DNA from: an uncultured Marinobacter sp.
GTDB lineage: Bacteria > Pseudomonadota > Gammaproteobacteria > Pseudomonadales > Oleiphilaceae
DNA length: 64,000 bases
Assembly: GCF_947259545.1 (NCBI RefSeq)
Contig: NZ_CAMYMK010000008.1
Coordinates: 496,001 to 560,000, forward strand
Reading direction: 5' to 3'
Shown: positions 35,345 through 43,823 of the stretch, piece after piece
Position numbering within the stretch: position 1 is the stretch's first letter
Layout: each line of letters opens with the position of its first letter
Notes under the pieces: generated by a model
Databases searched by the model: none
The model's input: only the letters and a program-made list of their open reading frames with translations
What the model was told of the DNA's origin: nothing
Translations under genes and position numbers: made by a program

Positions 35345-36248
35345 CTCCTGTGCGAAGTTAAGTAGGGAAAATGCTGAAAATCCGGGTTGCTTCAATGACC
35401 TTCAGCTAGGTTTTTTCTTTGACGGAGTGGGCTTGGGGATTGATGGCAAAGAGGGCGTAGGGAAGCGCTCTAATATTTCCAAACTATGGTTTCTCTACCA
35501 TTATGGCGTTTCCGAAGATAAATCTCAGTACTTTGATAAGTTCTATTTTTCCGGGCTCGGTGTTGCATTGGATGCAGATGCCGCCAATGGTTTTGGTGGC
35601 GCCGCCCGTCGAACGCCAGATGAGGTCGTGTCAGGGATAGATGGTCAAAAAAATGGAGCTGGAGTAGAAGCTGGCAAGCATACGATAAGTAATAGTGGTG
35701 GCCGCCCCTGGTACGAAACCTTCTCAAAAACCTTTAAGGATTCTTTTACGGATTGGAAGGGCTGGGTTAAAGAGATTCGGAACGGTGCGATTCGTGCTGG
35801 TACTGAAATATTCGAGCCAATACGTGATACCCCCGTTGCTGCCAGCTTGTTGATGTCAGGTGCGCCAACCCGGTTAGACATGGCAGAAAGATCGTTTCGC
35901 CGCAAGGTAGAGGAGGTAATGTCAGTTGAGGGGCCACCATTACGTACGATTCGGATTTCCGTATTCGGGTTCGATTTTGGCGCTGCTATAGGTAAGCGGT
36001 TTATCCGGAACCTGTTGGAAAATGTATGTACCCAGTCTGCTGAAAAGTTTTTATATAACGATATCGAAGTTATTGTCGAATTTGCGGGTTTCTTTGATTG
36101 CGTTGATCGTACTCACCCGGAAATGGGACCGCTCGATTGGATGCATCCAATGACTCCGGTTCTGGACGATGGGGGAGACTTGCATCCAGCTGTTGCAACA
36201 GCTTTACATTTGGTCGCCGCCCATGAACGTCGCTTCTATCGCCGCTAA
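35310..36248 (+). CDS. Tle1-like (DUF2235) T6SS phospholipase effector, N-terminal part
   Basis: This 312-residue piece of a DUF2235/Tle1-like effector begins with LQLGFFFDGVGLG (the family FFDGTG region) and runs to HLVAAHERRFYRR. At the nucleophile elbow, where Tle1 lipases have GFSRG, this protein reads VFGFDFGAA: the expected serine is Asp and the following Arg is Phe. The frame stops at TAA 36246-36248, but the codons after it continue in the same frame with the rest of the family domain. So either the gene is broken by one nonsense change, or two polypeptides are made. Tle1 enzymes attack phospholipids in the target periplasm. The DNA is AT-rich compared with the surroundings. Confidence 0.75.
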   Translation: MRLLMFSRKVIDSCAKLSRENAENPGCFNDLQLGFFFDGVGLGIDGKEGVGKRSNISKLWFLYHYGVSEDKSQYFDKFYFSGLGVALDADAANGFGGAARRTPDEVVSGIDGQKNGAGVEAGKHTISNSGGRPWYETFSKTFKDSFTDWKGWVKEIRNGAIRAGTEIFEPIRDTPVAASLLMSGAPTRLDMAERSFRRKVEEVMSVEGPPLRTIRISVFGFDFGAAIGKRFIRNLLENVCTQSAEKFLYNDIEVIVEFAGFFDCVDRTHPEMGPLDWMHPMTPVLDDGGDLHPAVATALHLVAAHERRFYRR

Positions 36249-37103
36249 CGGACCTTGGGAACATTGAATAATGACTGGAGGGAGGAACTATTCCCTGGAA
36301 TCAGTCCGGATGTAGGAGGTGGTCTTGAGGATGGCAACCAGAAGCCGAGCTCAGAACTTTCCACGGTAGCTTTACATCGTATGTATAACTCAGCCTATCG
36401 GGCTGGGGTTCCGATCCCCCATATGGATGATCTTGCACAAGCCGATCGCGAAATTGCACAACAATTTGAGTTTAATCACGTCGTGGGCTCCCACACGATG
36501 TTCGGATTAGTACGTCACTATGAGCGCTTCATGAGGCAGTACCGGCATGAGTTAACGGAGGAGGCTTTCAGAGCCCATATCATGCTGTATCTGTACTGGC
36601 AGTCCCAACGATTTGCTGAGTATCGTCACGCAAAAAATATTCTTGAGGGTTCTCAGGACGAGTTACCGGGTTGGCTGCATTCGAGAGTTAGTGAGTTAGT
36701 CGCTGCGTTGGCTGATTCTGAGGAGAATCGTTGGCAGACGGTCGCGCAAGAGCGCGATAGATTGGATGCGGCACTAGAGGAGTTGGATGAGTCGTGGAGC
36801 TGGCTTAACCAGGTCGATGAGGAAGCAACGGATTTGATCCGTAGATTTGAATCGGCGGACCCATCTGTTTCAAGGCATGCACGATTGGTCTTGCGCAATG
36901 AATGTTTAATGGCATACCGCTGGAGAGATTGGCTAGAGGGACAGAATCTTCCGAATGACGTGCCAGAGGCTGTGATGCTTTTGTTTAGTCATGGCATGCA
37001 CGATACGGTTCCGGAGAAAATGGATTTTCGCTCCAATCAACAGGCAAACCTCTTTCATGGTTATCGGTATTTTACTGTGAGAGGCGTTGAAGTACCCACC
37101 TAG
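36249..37103 (+). pseudogene. Tle1-like effector, C-terminal part after in-frame stop
   Basis: The same frame continues past the TAA. WREELFPGISPDVGGG holds the conserved catalytic-Asp region of DUF2235, FNHVVGSHTMFGL follows, and a helical C-terminal region ends at 37103. The first possible start is a TTG at 36255 without a proper ribosome site; the first in-frame ATG is at 36381. Independent translation is therefore doubtful, and I call it the stranded 3' half. A TTA-to-TAA change would explain the break. Confidence 0.7.
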
Positions 37104-37187
37104 GATTGAGGCCCACACAGGCGGAACATTTTTTCATGTCCACCCTATTACCAGTGAGTCCCCTTGGTCCGTAAAGGAACTGTCTGT

Positions 37188-38261
37188 ATGACCATGCCGA
37201 TGGAGACACAAGAATACACTTCTACCGCCTATCGGTCTGACCAGTCGGTGCAGCTACCCGAAACCCGGGTCAAACGGGAGCGCGTTGGGGACGAACTCCA
37301 ACCGTATGGCGCCTACGCTAACCTTAACCCGTACCACCGAACCGTGGAGGATGTTGATACGGTTCAGTCTGGAGAACGAGAGGATCCGGAGTTCTATAAG
37401 ACCGACTGGTGGTGGGACCATCAGAGGCTTCGCTTTCTTAATGAGAAGCTTGGATTAAAGGCTTTAATACTGATTATTCCATTCACTTGGATACTGACTT
37501 TGACAGTAGGGGGCGCGGCTCTGATTTCGTGGGGAACGTCTGTCGCATCTAACGCTTTAGGGTTTCCTCCTATTGTATTTGTGATACTCGTTACCGCATT
37601 GCCTGGAGCCTGGTTTCTATTTGCACTTTGGATTGCAGGCCCAACTACCGACTGGCTTATGACGAAAGTCGTCGGAACCCTCCTCAAGCCTTTCGAGAAA
37701 ACTCTGGAAAAGAAGTTGGACGAAACCCTGGAAGACGGCTGCAGTGAGTTCAACCGAGTGACCGGGCAGGTAAAGTTCGCCTTGGGCAAGGGACGTAACT
37801 TCGAAGCGCCGTTTGTGGAGTTCGATGCCTACGTAGAGCGAGTAGTCCAACGTGGCGGTATCTTCTATAGACTGATGTTTGTACATCGCTACACCCAAAA
37901 GCAGTTTAACAAAACTTCCCTGAGCAACATCGAAGCGGAAAAAACCGAGGTGCTGGCCTTGTGGGACATGCTGCAACGCTTAATGGACGTCACCCAGCCC
38001 CTGCCGGACATGCCCAGGCTGGAACCGTTCCGCCACCTGGATCCGGTAACCGCCGAGCATGATCGGCAGACAGGCCGGAATCCCAGGTTCTGGCGGGACC
38101 TTGATCTGGAGACCTGGCAAAAAGGTGAAGGCGCGGAGCTATTGAGGAGTCAACGGCAATACCCCTGGGGGCGCCGGCAGTGCAGGCTTACGCCGAAACT
38201 GGGCAGTATGGACATGCCGACTTATCGCCAACAAAGGCCCGAAACCGCCAGTGTTGTATAA
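37188..38261 (+). CDS. Two-TM hypothetical protein of the T6SS island
   Basis: This is a 357-residue protein. A polar N-terminus includes YGAYANLNPYHRTVEDVDTV. Two TM segments follow, at about ALILIIPFTWILTLTVGG and FVILVTALPGAWFLFALWI, then a large cytoplasmic-looking C-terminal domain with LWDMLQRLMDVTQPLPDMP. ATG 37188 has an AAAGGAA site; a TTG at 37164 is less likely. By position after the effector it may be an immunity or accessory membrane protein, but I do not recognise the family with confidence. A decayed copy of its first 19 codons lies just downstream of it (38285-38341). Confidence 0.7.
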   Translation: MTMPMETQEYTSTAYRSDQSVQLPETRVKRERVGDELQPYGAYANLNPYHRTVEDVDTVQSGEREDPEFYKTDWWWDHQRLRFLNEKLGLKALILIIPFTWILTLTVGGAALISWGTSVASNALGFPPIVFVILVTALPGAWFLFALWIAGPTTDWLMTKVVGTLLKPFEKTLEKKLDETLEDGCSEFNRVTGQVKFALGKGRNFEAPFVEFDAYVERVVQRGGIFYRLMFVHRYTQKQFNKTSLSNIEAEKTEVLALWDMLQRLMDVTQPLPDMPRLEPFRHLDPVTAEHDRQTGRNPRFWRDLDLETWQKGEGAELLRSQRQYPWGRRQCRLTPKLGSMDMPTYRQQRPETASVV

Positions 38262-38284
38262 GGCAGCGCTGACTGGAAAAGTTC

Positions 38285-38341
38285 CTGTATGACGATACTG
38301 CTGGAGACACGAAGCTACGCTTCTACTGGCGATCGGTTAGA
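38285..38341 (+). pseudogene. Decayed 5' fragment of a second copy of the two-TM gene
   Basis: These 57 bases align without gaps to 37184-37240 at 43 of 57 positions, covering the start codon and about 18 codons. The predicted start MTILLETRSYASTGDR compares with MTMPMETQEYTSTAYR. After it the similarity ends and the sequence is the 3' end of the opposite-strand solute-binding protein gene. It looks like a remnant of a tandem duplicate cut off by deletion. Confidence 0.7.
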
Positions 38342-39195
38342 TAAGGTGGTTTGTCCCCACACCGCGAATCGCCGTCTTCCACCACCAAATACCGAAGCGG
38401 CAAATCCGGCAGCGAGGTGGTAATCAAATCCACCAGCCGCCCGGATTGCCGCAGCTCGTCCAATCCTTCATTAAACTCCTTCAAATACCGCTCACTGTCA
38501 GGCACCCGGCGGGAGAGAATCAGGTAAAGGTAATCGGACTGTAGCGGGGTAGTGTGGAAGGTGATTTTGTCGCTCAGGTTCAGTGTCTTGATCATGCCCA
38601 TGCCCACGGCCGGTTCCATGGGAAACAGGTCGATGCGGCCGGCAGCCAGTTTGCGGAAGTTGGTCTGGTCCGAGGTGGTGATCTCTGCGCTGATGGTGCC
38701 GGCAGCCACGGCTTCTTCGAATTTCTTACCGTAGTTATAGTCTTGTGTCAGGCCTATGCGATAGCTTTCGAGGTCTTTTACGTCGTTCCAGTCAAAGTCC
38801 ATGCTGGTGCGGTGGAACAGTACATAGTTGTGAGCCACGATGGGATCGCTGAAGTGGAAATGCTTGAGCATTTCCGGGCGGCAGGTCCAGGCTACCGAGC
38901 CGTCCCACACGCCTTTTTCTGCCAGCATGCGGGCTCTGGACCAGGGGAAGAATCCATAGGTCACCGGTGTATCGTGTTTGGCAAACGCCAGGGTCACGAT
39001 GTGTGAAATTGTCCCATAGTGGGGAGGGGTATTCTCCATGTATGGGGGCCAGTGCCCGTTGGTGAGTCTGACACCCGGGGACGGCTCTTCGGCTTTTAGT
39101 CCCGGGGCCAGGGCGCAGGCTAGCGCCACACCCAAAAGCTGGTTGCAGAGTCTGTTTACGAACCGATAACGGCTGGGCTGTCCTTGCAGAGGCAT
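38323..39195 (-). CDS. Periplasmic amino-acid-type solute-binding protein (SBP_bac_3)
   Basis: This 290-residue protein has a signal peptide (GVALACALAPGLKA) and a family 3 solute-binding fold. VRLTNGHWPPYMENTP begins the first lobe, YGFFPWSRARML follows, and the hinge region QDYNYGKKFEEAV leads to the second lobe. There is no permease or ATPase gene nearby, so it may be an orphan receptor or sensor component. The last six or so codons and the TAG stop come from the repeat fragment of the T6SS island. The natural C-terminus has therefore probably been replaced. Confidence 0.88.
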   Translation of the reverse strand: MPLQGQPSRYRFVNRLCNQLLGVALACALAPGLKAEEPSPGVRLTNGHWPPYMENTPPHYGTISHIVTLAFAKHDTPVTYGFFPWSRARMLAEKGVWDGSVAWTCRPEMLKHFHFSDPIVAHNYVLFHRTSMDFDWNDVKDLESYRIGLTQDYNYGKKFEEAVAAGTISAEITTSDQTNFRKLAAGRIDLFPMEPAVGMGMIKTLNLSDKITFHTTPLQSDYLYLILSRRVPDSERYLKEFNEGLDELRQSGRLVDLITTSLPDLPLRYLVVEDGDSRCGDKPPYLTDRQ

Positions 39196-39339
39196 TTTTC
39201 CATCCAGACATGGCGGTGCGGCCCGGACAATGCCGTCCTGCGTGCGGGGTCACCACCGAGAAGAGAGGGCGTAGATTTCGTATATTCAAAGAGTAGCATG
39301 GAGCCAGCTCTAAACAACCGTGTTGAATGGGCCATCAAT

Positions 39340-40287
39340 TCAATCCGCGAGCATAACTGTCGGGGGAAGTGCGGCGGGTGCCGGCCAGGTGTCTGGCACG
39401 ACAAATATGCGAGATGTTTCCCGCCAGTGATCATGCTGTTCGGACGGTTCCATCTCTGCAAACAGGCGTGGTATCCCTTTAGCTGACACGGTATCCAGGG
39501 CCCGCTGCACGTGGGCTGTAACAGGCTCTTCCTGTTGCAACCAGGGGCCGAGCCAATGCGGCTTGTTCAGCGGAACCCAGTGTCGGGTGGTGTCGGATTG
39601 CAGCTCACTCAGATACATCCAACGGCCCCGAAGGTGGTTTTCCGGTACCGTTGCTGGCGGCGGTAACCGGGTAATACTGGAGTAGAACAGATAGCCAGGC
39701 ATGAAGATGCGCGTGGTGATGGGCCCTTTGATGTCATGATCGTTCAACAACCGTACCGTTTCCGGTCGACTGGTGAGTTGGCTCTGGCGGTGCAGCATGT
39801 GGTCGGTTTTCAGGTCCAGCCGGTCCCTGGCGTTGGGGCCGTACCAGCGGTTCTGTCCATTGGCGTAGGGATAGCCAAGATAGTATTTAACCGCAATTTC
39901 ATGGTGCTCAACGCGACGATCGTGCTGGTTGTATACGACAAAATCCAGCTCACCGATGGTTCGGCCTTCTTGTCGTATTTGCTGGTTCTTCAATAGCACC
40001 GTCCAGCCCAGCAGCTCGGTCAACAGGCACTCGTACAGTCGTTCAAAGTAGTATCCGAGTCTGGGGTTGGGCTCTTCAGACAGAACCTCCGGTCCGCTTG
40101 ACGGGGTCTGGTCCCACTCCCGTAACCGCTGAATGGCTTCGGCAGTCGCGTAGTGAACCGGGTAAAACACCCGCTCATCGACGAGTAACTGTGGTGTGGC
40201 GATCATCCAGGCCAGGTGGCGTATCGCAGGTGTCTTGAACGTAGTTGGCGATGGCGTGGAAATAGTCATTCCGAAAGCATACTTCAA
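39340..40287 (-). CDS. DUF1853 family protein
   Basis: This is a 315-residue protein with DUF1853 features: GYYFERLYECLLTELLGW, GELDFVVYNQ (a nuclease-like GELDF motif), VEHHEIAVKYYLG and KTDHMLHRQSQL. The E-x-D and E-x-x-x-K pattern recalls a PD-(D/E)xK fold, so nuclease-type activity is possible but unproven. The ATG at 40287 has an AGGA site seven bases upstream; a second ATG at 40269 is possible. It is a single gene divergent from gloA. Confidence 0.88.
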   Translation of the reverse strand: MKYAFGMTISTPSPTTFKTPAIRHLAWMIATPQLLVDERVFYPVHYATAEAIQRLREWDQTPSSGPEVLSEEPNPRLGYYFERLYECLLTELLGWTVLLKNQQIRQEGRTIGELDFVVYNQHDRRVEHHEIAVKYYLGYPYANGQNRWYGPNARDRLDLKTDHMLHRQSQLTSRPETVRLLNDHDIKGPITTRIFMPGYLFYSSITRLPPPATVPENHLRGRWMYLSELQSDTTRHWVPLNKPHWLGPWLQQEEPVTAHVQRALDTVSAKGIPRLFAEMEPSEQHDHWRETSRIFVVPDTWPAPAALPPTVMLAD

Positions 40288-40418
40288 TCCTGACGTGGGA
40301 GCAGCCAGTCGTCAGGCAAGACAACTTGATTTTATGGCAACGCCGCCTGGATTCCGGGGGTGTGGTTAAGGTACAACCTTACTAGCGCCCAATGTGAATT
40401 TTATTCAGGAGAACCACC

Positions 40419-40859
40419 ATGCAATATCTCCATACCATGATTCGTGTCAGCAATCTGGACGAATCCCTGCATTTTTTCTGTGACCTGTTGGGTTTGAAGG
40501 AAATGAACCGCAAGAGCAGTGAGAAAGGGCGCTTTACCCTGGTTTTTCTCGCGGCACCTGACGATGAAGCCCGCGCGGCAGAGGACAGGGCTCCAATGAT
40601 TGAGCTGACCTACAACTGGGACCCCGAGGAATACAGTGGCGGTCGTAACTTCGGCCACCTCGCTTATCGGGTGGAGGATATCTACGCTCTCTGTGAGCAC
40701 CTGCAGGCCAATGGTGTCACCATCAATCGCCCACCGCGGGATGGCCACATGGCGTTCGTGCGGTCACCGGATGGTATTTCCATAGAGTTGCTTCAGAAAG
40801 GCGAAGCGCTGGAGCCCAGGGAGCCCTGGGTCAGCATGGAAAACACGGGGACCTGGTAG
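40419..40859 (+). CDS. gloA: Lactoylglutathione lyase (glyoxalase I)
   Basis: This 146-residue VOC-fold enzyme has ligands H5, E62, H80 and E123 in the positions of the Ni/Zn site of GloA. It converts the methylglyoxal-glutathione hemithioacetal to S-lactoylglutathione in the cytoplasm. [18 protein letters not shown] is the signature core. The C-terminal tail is about ten residues longer than in E. coli. A CAGGAG site lies upstream. It is a single gene. Confidence 0.94.
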   Translation: MQYLHTMIRVSNLDESLHFFCDLLGLKEMNRKSSEKGRFTLVFLAAPDDEARAAEDRAPMIELTYNWDPEEYSGGRNFGHLAYRVEDIYALCEHLQANGVTINRPPRDGHMAFVRSPDGISIELLQKGEALEPREPWVSMENTGTW

Positions 40860-40948
40860 CCCTGTCACACCAGAGCATGACAAGGCCGCAATGGGAAACC
40901 AGGCGGCTTTACGCTAGAATTTGCGAAACGTTCAACCAAGGATGACAC

Positions 40949-42355
40949 ATGCTTGCAGTGATTCTTTCCGGTGGCTCAGGGACCCGCTTGTGGCCGCTTT
41001 CCCGTGAGGCCTACCCGAAGCAGTTTTTGCCGGTTGTCTCCGATGACTCCCTGTTGGCAGAAACCATTGAGCGGGGGCTCATGCTGGACAACAGCGCCCG
41101 GGTGATGGCAATCACCAACGAGGACCACCGCTTTGTTGTCGCTGCTCAGCTCCATGCTCAGGCGCCCGAGCGCACAGCTGGCATTATTCTTGAGCCAGTA
41201 GGTCGTAACACGGCGCCAGCGATTGCTTTGGCAGCCCTGGCCGCCGCCGAGGACAACCCGGAAGAATTGCTTCTGGTAATGCCCTCTGATCATGTGCTGA
41301 AAAATCTCGCGGCATTTCGTGAAGCAGTGCAGAAGGGTGCGGATGCTGCCCGTTCCGGCAAGCTGGTGACTTTTGGTATCGTCCCGTCCTCGCCACACAC
41401 TGGCTATGGCTATATCAAGGCAGGTGACCAGAAGAATGGTTATCAGGATGTTGCAGCTTTCGTGGAGAAGCCGGATGAGGCAACAGCCGAGCGTTACCTC
41501 TCCGAGGGCGATTACTTCTGGAACAGCGGGATGTTCCTGTTCAGGGCAGACCGGTACCTGCAGGAGCTGGAAACCCACCAGCCTCAGATACTGAAGGCTT
41601 GCCTTGAGGCCTGGGAGCAAAAGCAGGCTGATATGGATTTCACCCGTGTCGGTAAGGCTGCGTTTGAAAGCTGCCCGGATGACTCTATCGATTACGCTGT
41701 GATGGAGAAGACCCGCGATGCGGTCGTTGTGCAGCTGGACGCCGGATGGTCGGATGTCGGATCCTGGTCCGCGCTCTGGGAAATCCAGCCCCAGGACGAG
41801 CAGGGCAATGTATGTCGTGGCGACGTCATCACCGAGGATGTCTCTGGCTCCTATATCCACTCTGAGGGGCGATTGATTGCGGTCCTTGGGGTCAGTGACC
41901 ATGTCATCGTGGAAACCGATGACGTGGTGTTGGTGGCCGATCGCAATCGCGTGCAGGACGTCAAAAAGCTGGTGGCCAAAGTGAAGGCTCAGGGGCGTCT
42001 GGAACACCGTTTCCATAAAAAGGTCCACCGGCCCTGGGGCACCTACGAGGGGATTGCCATGGGGGAGCGCTTTCAGGTCAAACGGATTACCGTGAATCCT
42101 GGTGCCTCTCTCTCCCTGCAGAAGCACCATCACCGGGCGGAGCACTGGGTAGTGGTCAAAGGTACCGCCACCGTGAACAGGGGTGAGGAAACCCTGCTGT
42201 TGACGGAAGACCAGTCCACCTACATACCGCTGGGTGTGACACACCGCCTGACGAATCCCGGTGTGATCCCGCTTGAACTGATTGAAGTCCAGACCGGGAG
42301 CTATCTGGGCGAAGATGACATTGTCCGCTTCGAGGACACCTATAATCGCGTTTGA
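40949..42355 (+). CDS. Mannose-1-phosphate guanylyltransferase / mannose-6-phosphate isomerase
   Basis: This 468-residue bifunctional enzyme has an N-terminal nucleotidyltransferase domain with LSGGSGTRLWPLSREAYPKQ and GRNTAPAIALAAL. A C-terminal type II PMI cupin follows with RPWGTYEGI, SLSLQKHHHRAEHW and GVTHRLTNPG. It makes GDP-mannose and also interconverts fructose-6-P and mannose-6-P, feeding polysaccharide or glycan synthesis. No other polysaccharide gene is beside it, but the DUF3524 transferase at 28.5 kb would need GDP-mannose if it acts on queuosine. It is a ManC/AlgA/CpsB-type enzyme; I leave the symbol open. Confidence 0.94.
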   Translation: MLAVILSGGSGTRLWPLSREAYPKQFLPVVSDDSLLAETIERGLMLDNSARVMAITNEDHRFVVAAQLHAQAPERTAGIILEPVGRNTAPAIALAALAAAEDNPEELLLVMPSDHVLKNLAAFREAVQKGADAARSGKLVTFGIVPSSPHTGYGYIKAGDQKNGYQDVAAFVEKPDEATAERYLSEGDYFWNSGMFLFRADRYLQELETHQPQILKACLEAWEQKQADMDFTRVGKAAFESCPDDSIDYAVMEKTRDAVVVQLDAGWSDVGSWSALWEIQPQDEQGNVCRGDVITEDVSGSYIHSEGRLIAVLGVSDHVIVETDDVVLVADRNRVQDVKKLVAKVKAQGRLEHRFHKKVHRPWGTYEGIAMGERFQVKRITVNPGASLSLQKHHHRAEHWVVVKGTATVNRGEETLLLTEDQSTYIPLGVTHRLTNPGVIPLELIEVQTGSYLGEDDIVRFEDTYNRV

Positions 42356-42416
42356 TTGATCGGATTCAAGAATCCAGCTGCCCGGGATGGGCGGCCTCAA
42401 GCAAAGGAGTTGCTGA

Positions 42417-43823
42417 ATGGAAGACTGGCAGGGATGCCTGAGCCCCTTGTGTCAAACCGCCCTGCAACGGGCGCGGGACCACGTGACCCAGCGTGGTGGT
42501 TTTGCAATCACTGTTGAGGATTTTCTTCTTGCCCTGGTTGAGGGGGAATCGGTGGTGGCCGGTTTCCTCAAGGCTCGAGGTGTTGATCTGGACGAACTGG
42601 TAAGAACCGTCCAGTGCGAACAACCCATTGTCACCGAGGTGGGTGGGGAAGGCCGCTTATCCTCGCAACTTCTGTACTGGTTCTCGTCCGCCCGCGAAAT
42701 CTCCGATGCGCCCTGGCTGGACTGGCCGGTGTTGCTCTCAACTCTGGCTGTCAATGCCGAGCGACTTCAGGAAAAAGCGTATGTCGCTATTCTGGAGCTG
42801 GTGGGTGAATGGCCGCTGTCTGGCTGGAGTGGCGGGCCAGAAACGGAGGAGAGCCCGGACAATATTCCCGTTGTCGTCAGTGACCTGCAGTGGCTGTCCC
42901 TGGCGGAGGAGGTTGCGGTGACTATTGCTGCCGCACCCGATGCTCTGATCTGGCTCCGTGGGGATCGTGGTACAGGTAAATCTTCCTGGTTGAAATCGTT
43001 GCTGCCGTGCCTTGAGAACGGGTATGTAGAGCTGGATCTGCGGCGGGAGTCGGAACTGGTAGCCAGTGATCATCCTGCCGTGCCGGATCGTCATGTGGCC
43101 CAACGGGACTGGCCAGCGCTTATCCTCGACAATGTATCGCCGGCGGATGCCGTTACCCTGGCCGGTCGCTCGGACAGTTTCGCGGCGCAGTTGGTGCTGT
43201 CGTGGCAGGGGCCGCTGCTGTTACTGGGACCGTCTGGTCAGGAGTGCGCTGGAGCTGTCTCGCAGTTGGAACGCTGGCTCGGGCGCTCCATGGATATTTT
43301 CGATATGCCGGGTTCTGGATACGATCAGAAGAAATCCGTTCTGACTGCCCACCAGCCAGCCATTGAGAAGCGGTGGAATGTCCGCCTGCCCGAGCCGGTC
43401 ATGAGCTACGTGGCTGAGTGCAGGAGCCGGGCGGTGGGATCTCCTGGTGGCATGCTCCGATGGGTCGAAAGGGCTGCCGCGAGGCTCAACCTGTATGCGA
43501 GTCGTGGCCCGGTGGATGCAGTTGCGGTAGCTGGCCAGATGGATACGTTACGCCGGCAATGTCTGGTGGCGCTTGCCCGCCACGAGTCTCTGGAAGTACT
43601 GGAATCCAGCCTGGCGCAGCTGGAAATTGAGCGGGCGGCGTTCGAGGTTGCCTGGCATGAACGGAAAGCTGCCGGTACTTTGCATACGCTGACGGTGGAG
43701 GATTTGCAGCAGGAACTGGAGCGCTGGGTTGCAGCCCGCCCCGGCCCGGTTCACTATGTTGTCCATTGTGATCATGATGGGGGAGAAACAACGGGTGCAG
43801 GACCTCGAAATATACATTCGTGA
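42417..43823 (+). CDS. Clp/Hsp100-like single AAA protein without a second ring
   Basis: This is a 468-residue protein. Residues 1-140 resemble a Clp N-domain (LCQTALQRARDHVTQRGG and FAITVEDFLLALVEGES). A Walker A loop GDRGTGKSS lies at about 181-189, and a weak Walker B ALILDN without the usual second acid at about 235. An Hsp100-like lid, IEKRWNVRLPEPVMSYVAEC, follows. The C-terminal helix SLAQLEIERAAFEVAWHERK resembles the ClpB/ClpV middle domain. The chain ends there, so D2 is missing. It could be a degenerate disaggregase or a ClpV-derived adaptor. It overlaps the next gene by 27 bases. Confidence 0.75.
   Translation: MEDWQGCLSPLCQTALQRARDHVTQRGGFAITVEDFLLALVEGESVVAGFLKARGVDLDELVRTVQCEQPIVTEVGGEGRLSSQLLYWFSSAREISDAPWLDWPVLLSTLAVNAERLQEKAYVAILELVGEWPLSGWSGGPETEESPDNIPVVVSDLQWLSLAEEVAVTIAAAPDALIWLRGDRGTGKSSWLKSLLPCLENGYVELDLRRESELVASDHPAVPDRHVAQRDWPALILDNVSPADAVTLAGRSDSFAAQLVLSWQGPLLLLGPSGQECAGAVSQLERWLGRSMDIFDMPGSGYDQKKSVLTAHQPAIEKRWNVRLPEPVMSYVAECRSRAVGSPGGMLRWVERAAARLNLYASRGPVDAVAVAGQMDTLRRQCLVALARHESLEVLESSLAQLEIERAAFEVAWHERKAAGTLHTLTVEDLQQELERWVAARPGPVHYVVHCDHDGGETTGAGPRNIHS

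Noticed and set aside
40976..42400. 474-residue minus-strand frame opposite the ManC-type gene
   Set aside because: It fully overlaps a clear bifunctional enzyme gene and its translation has no recognisable domain.
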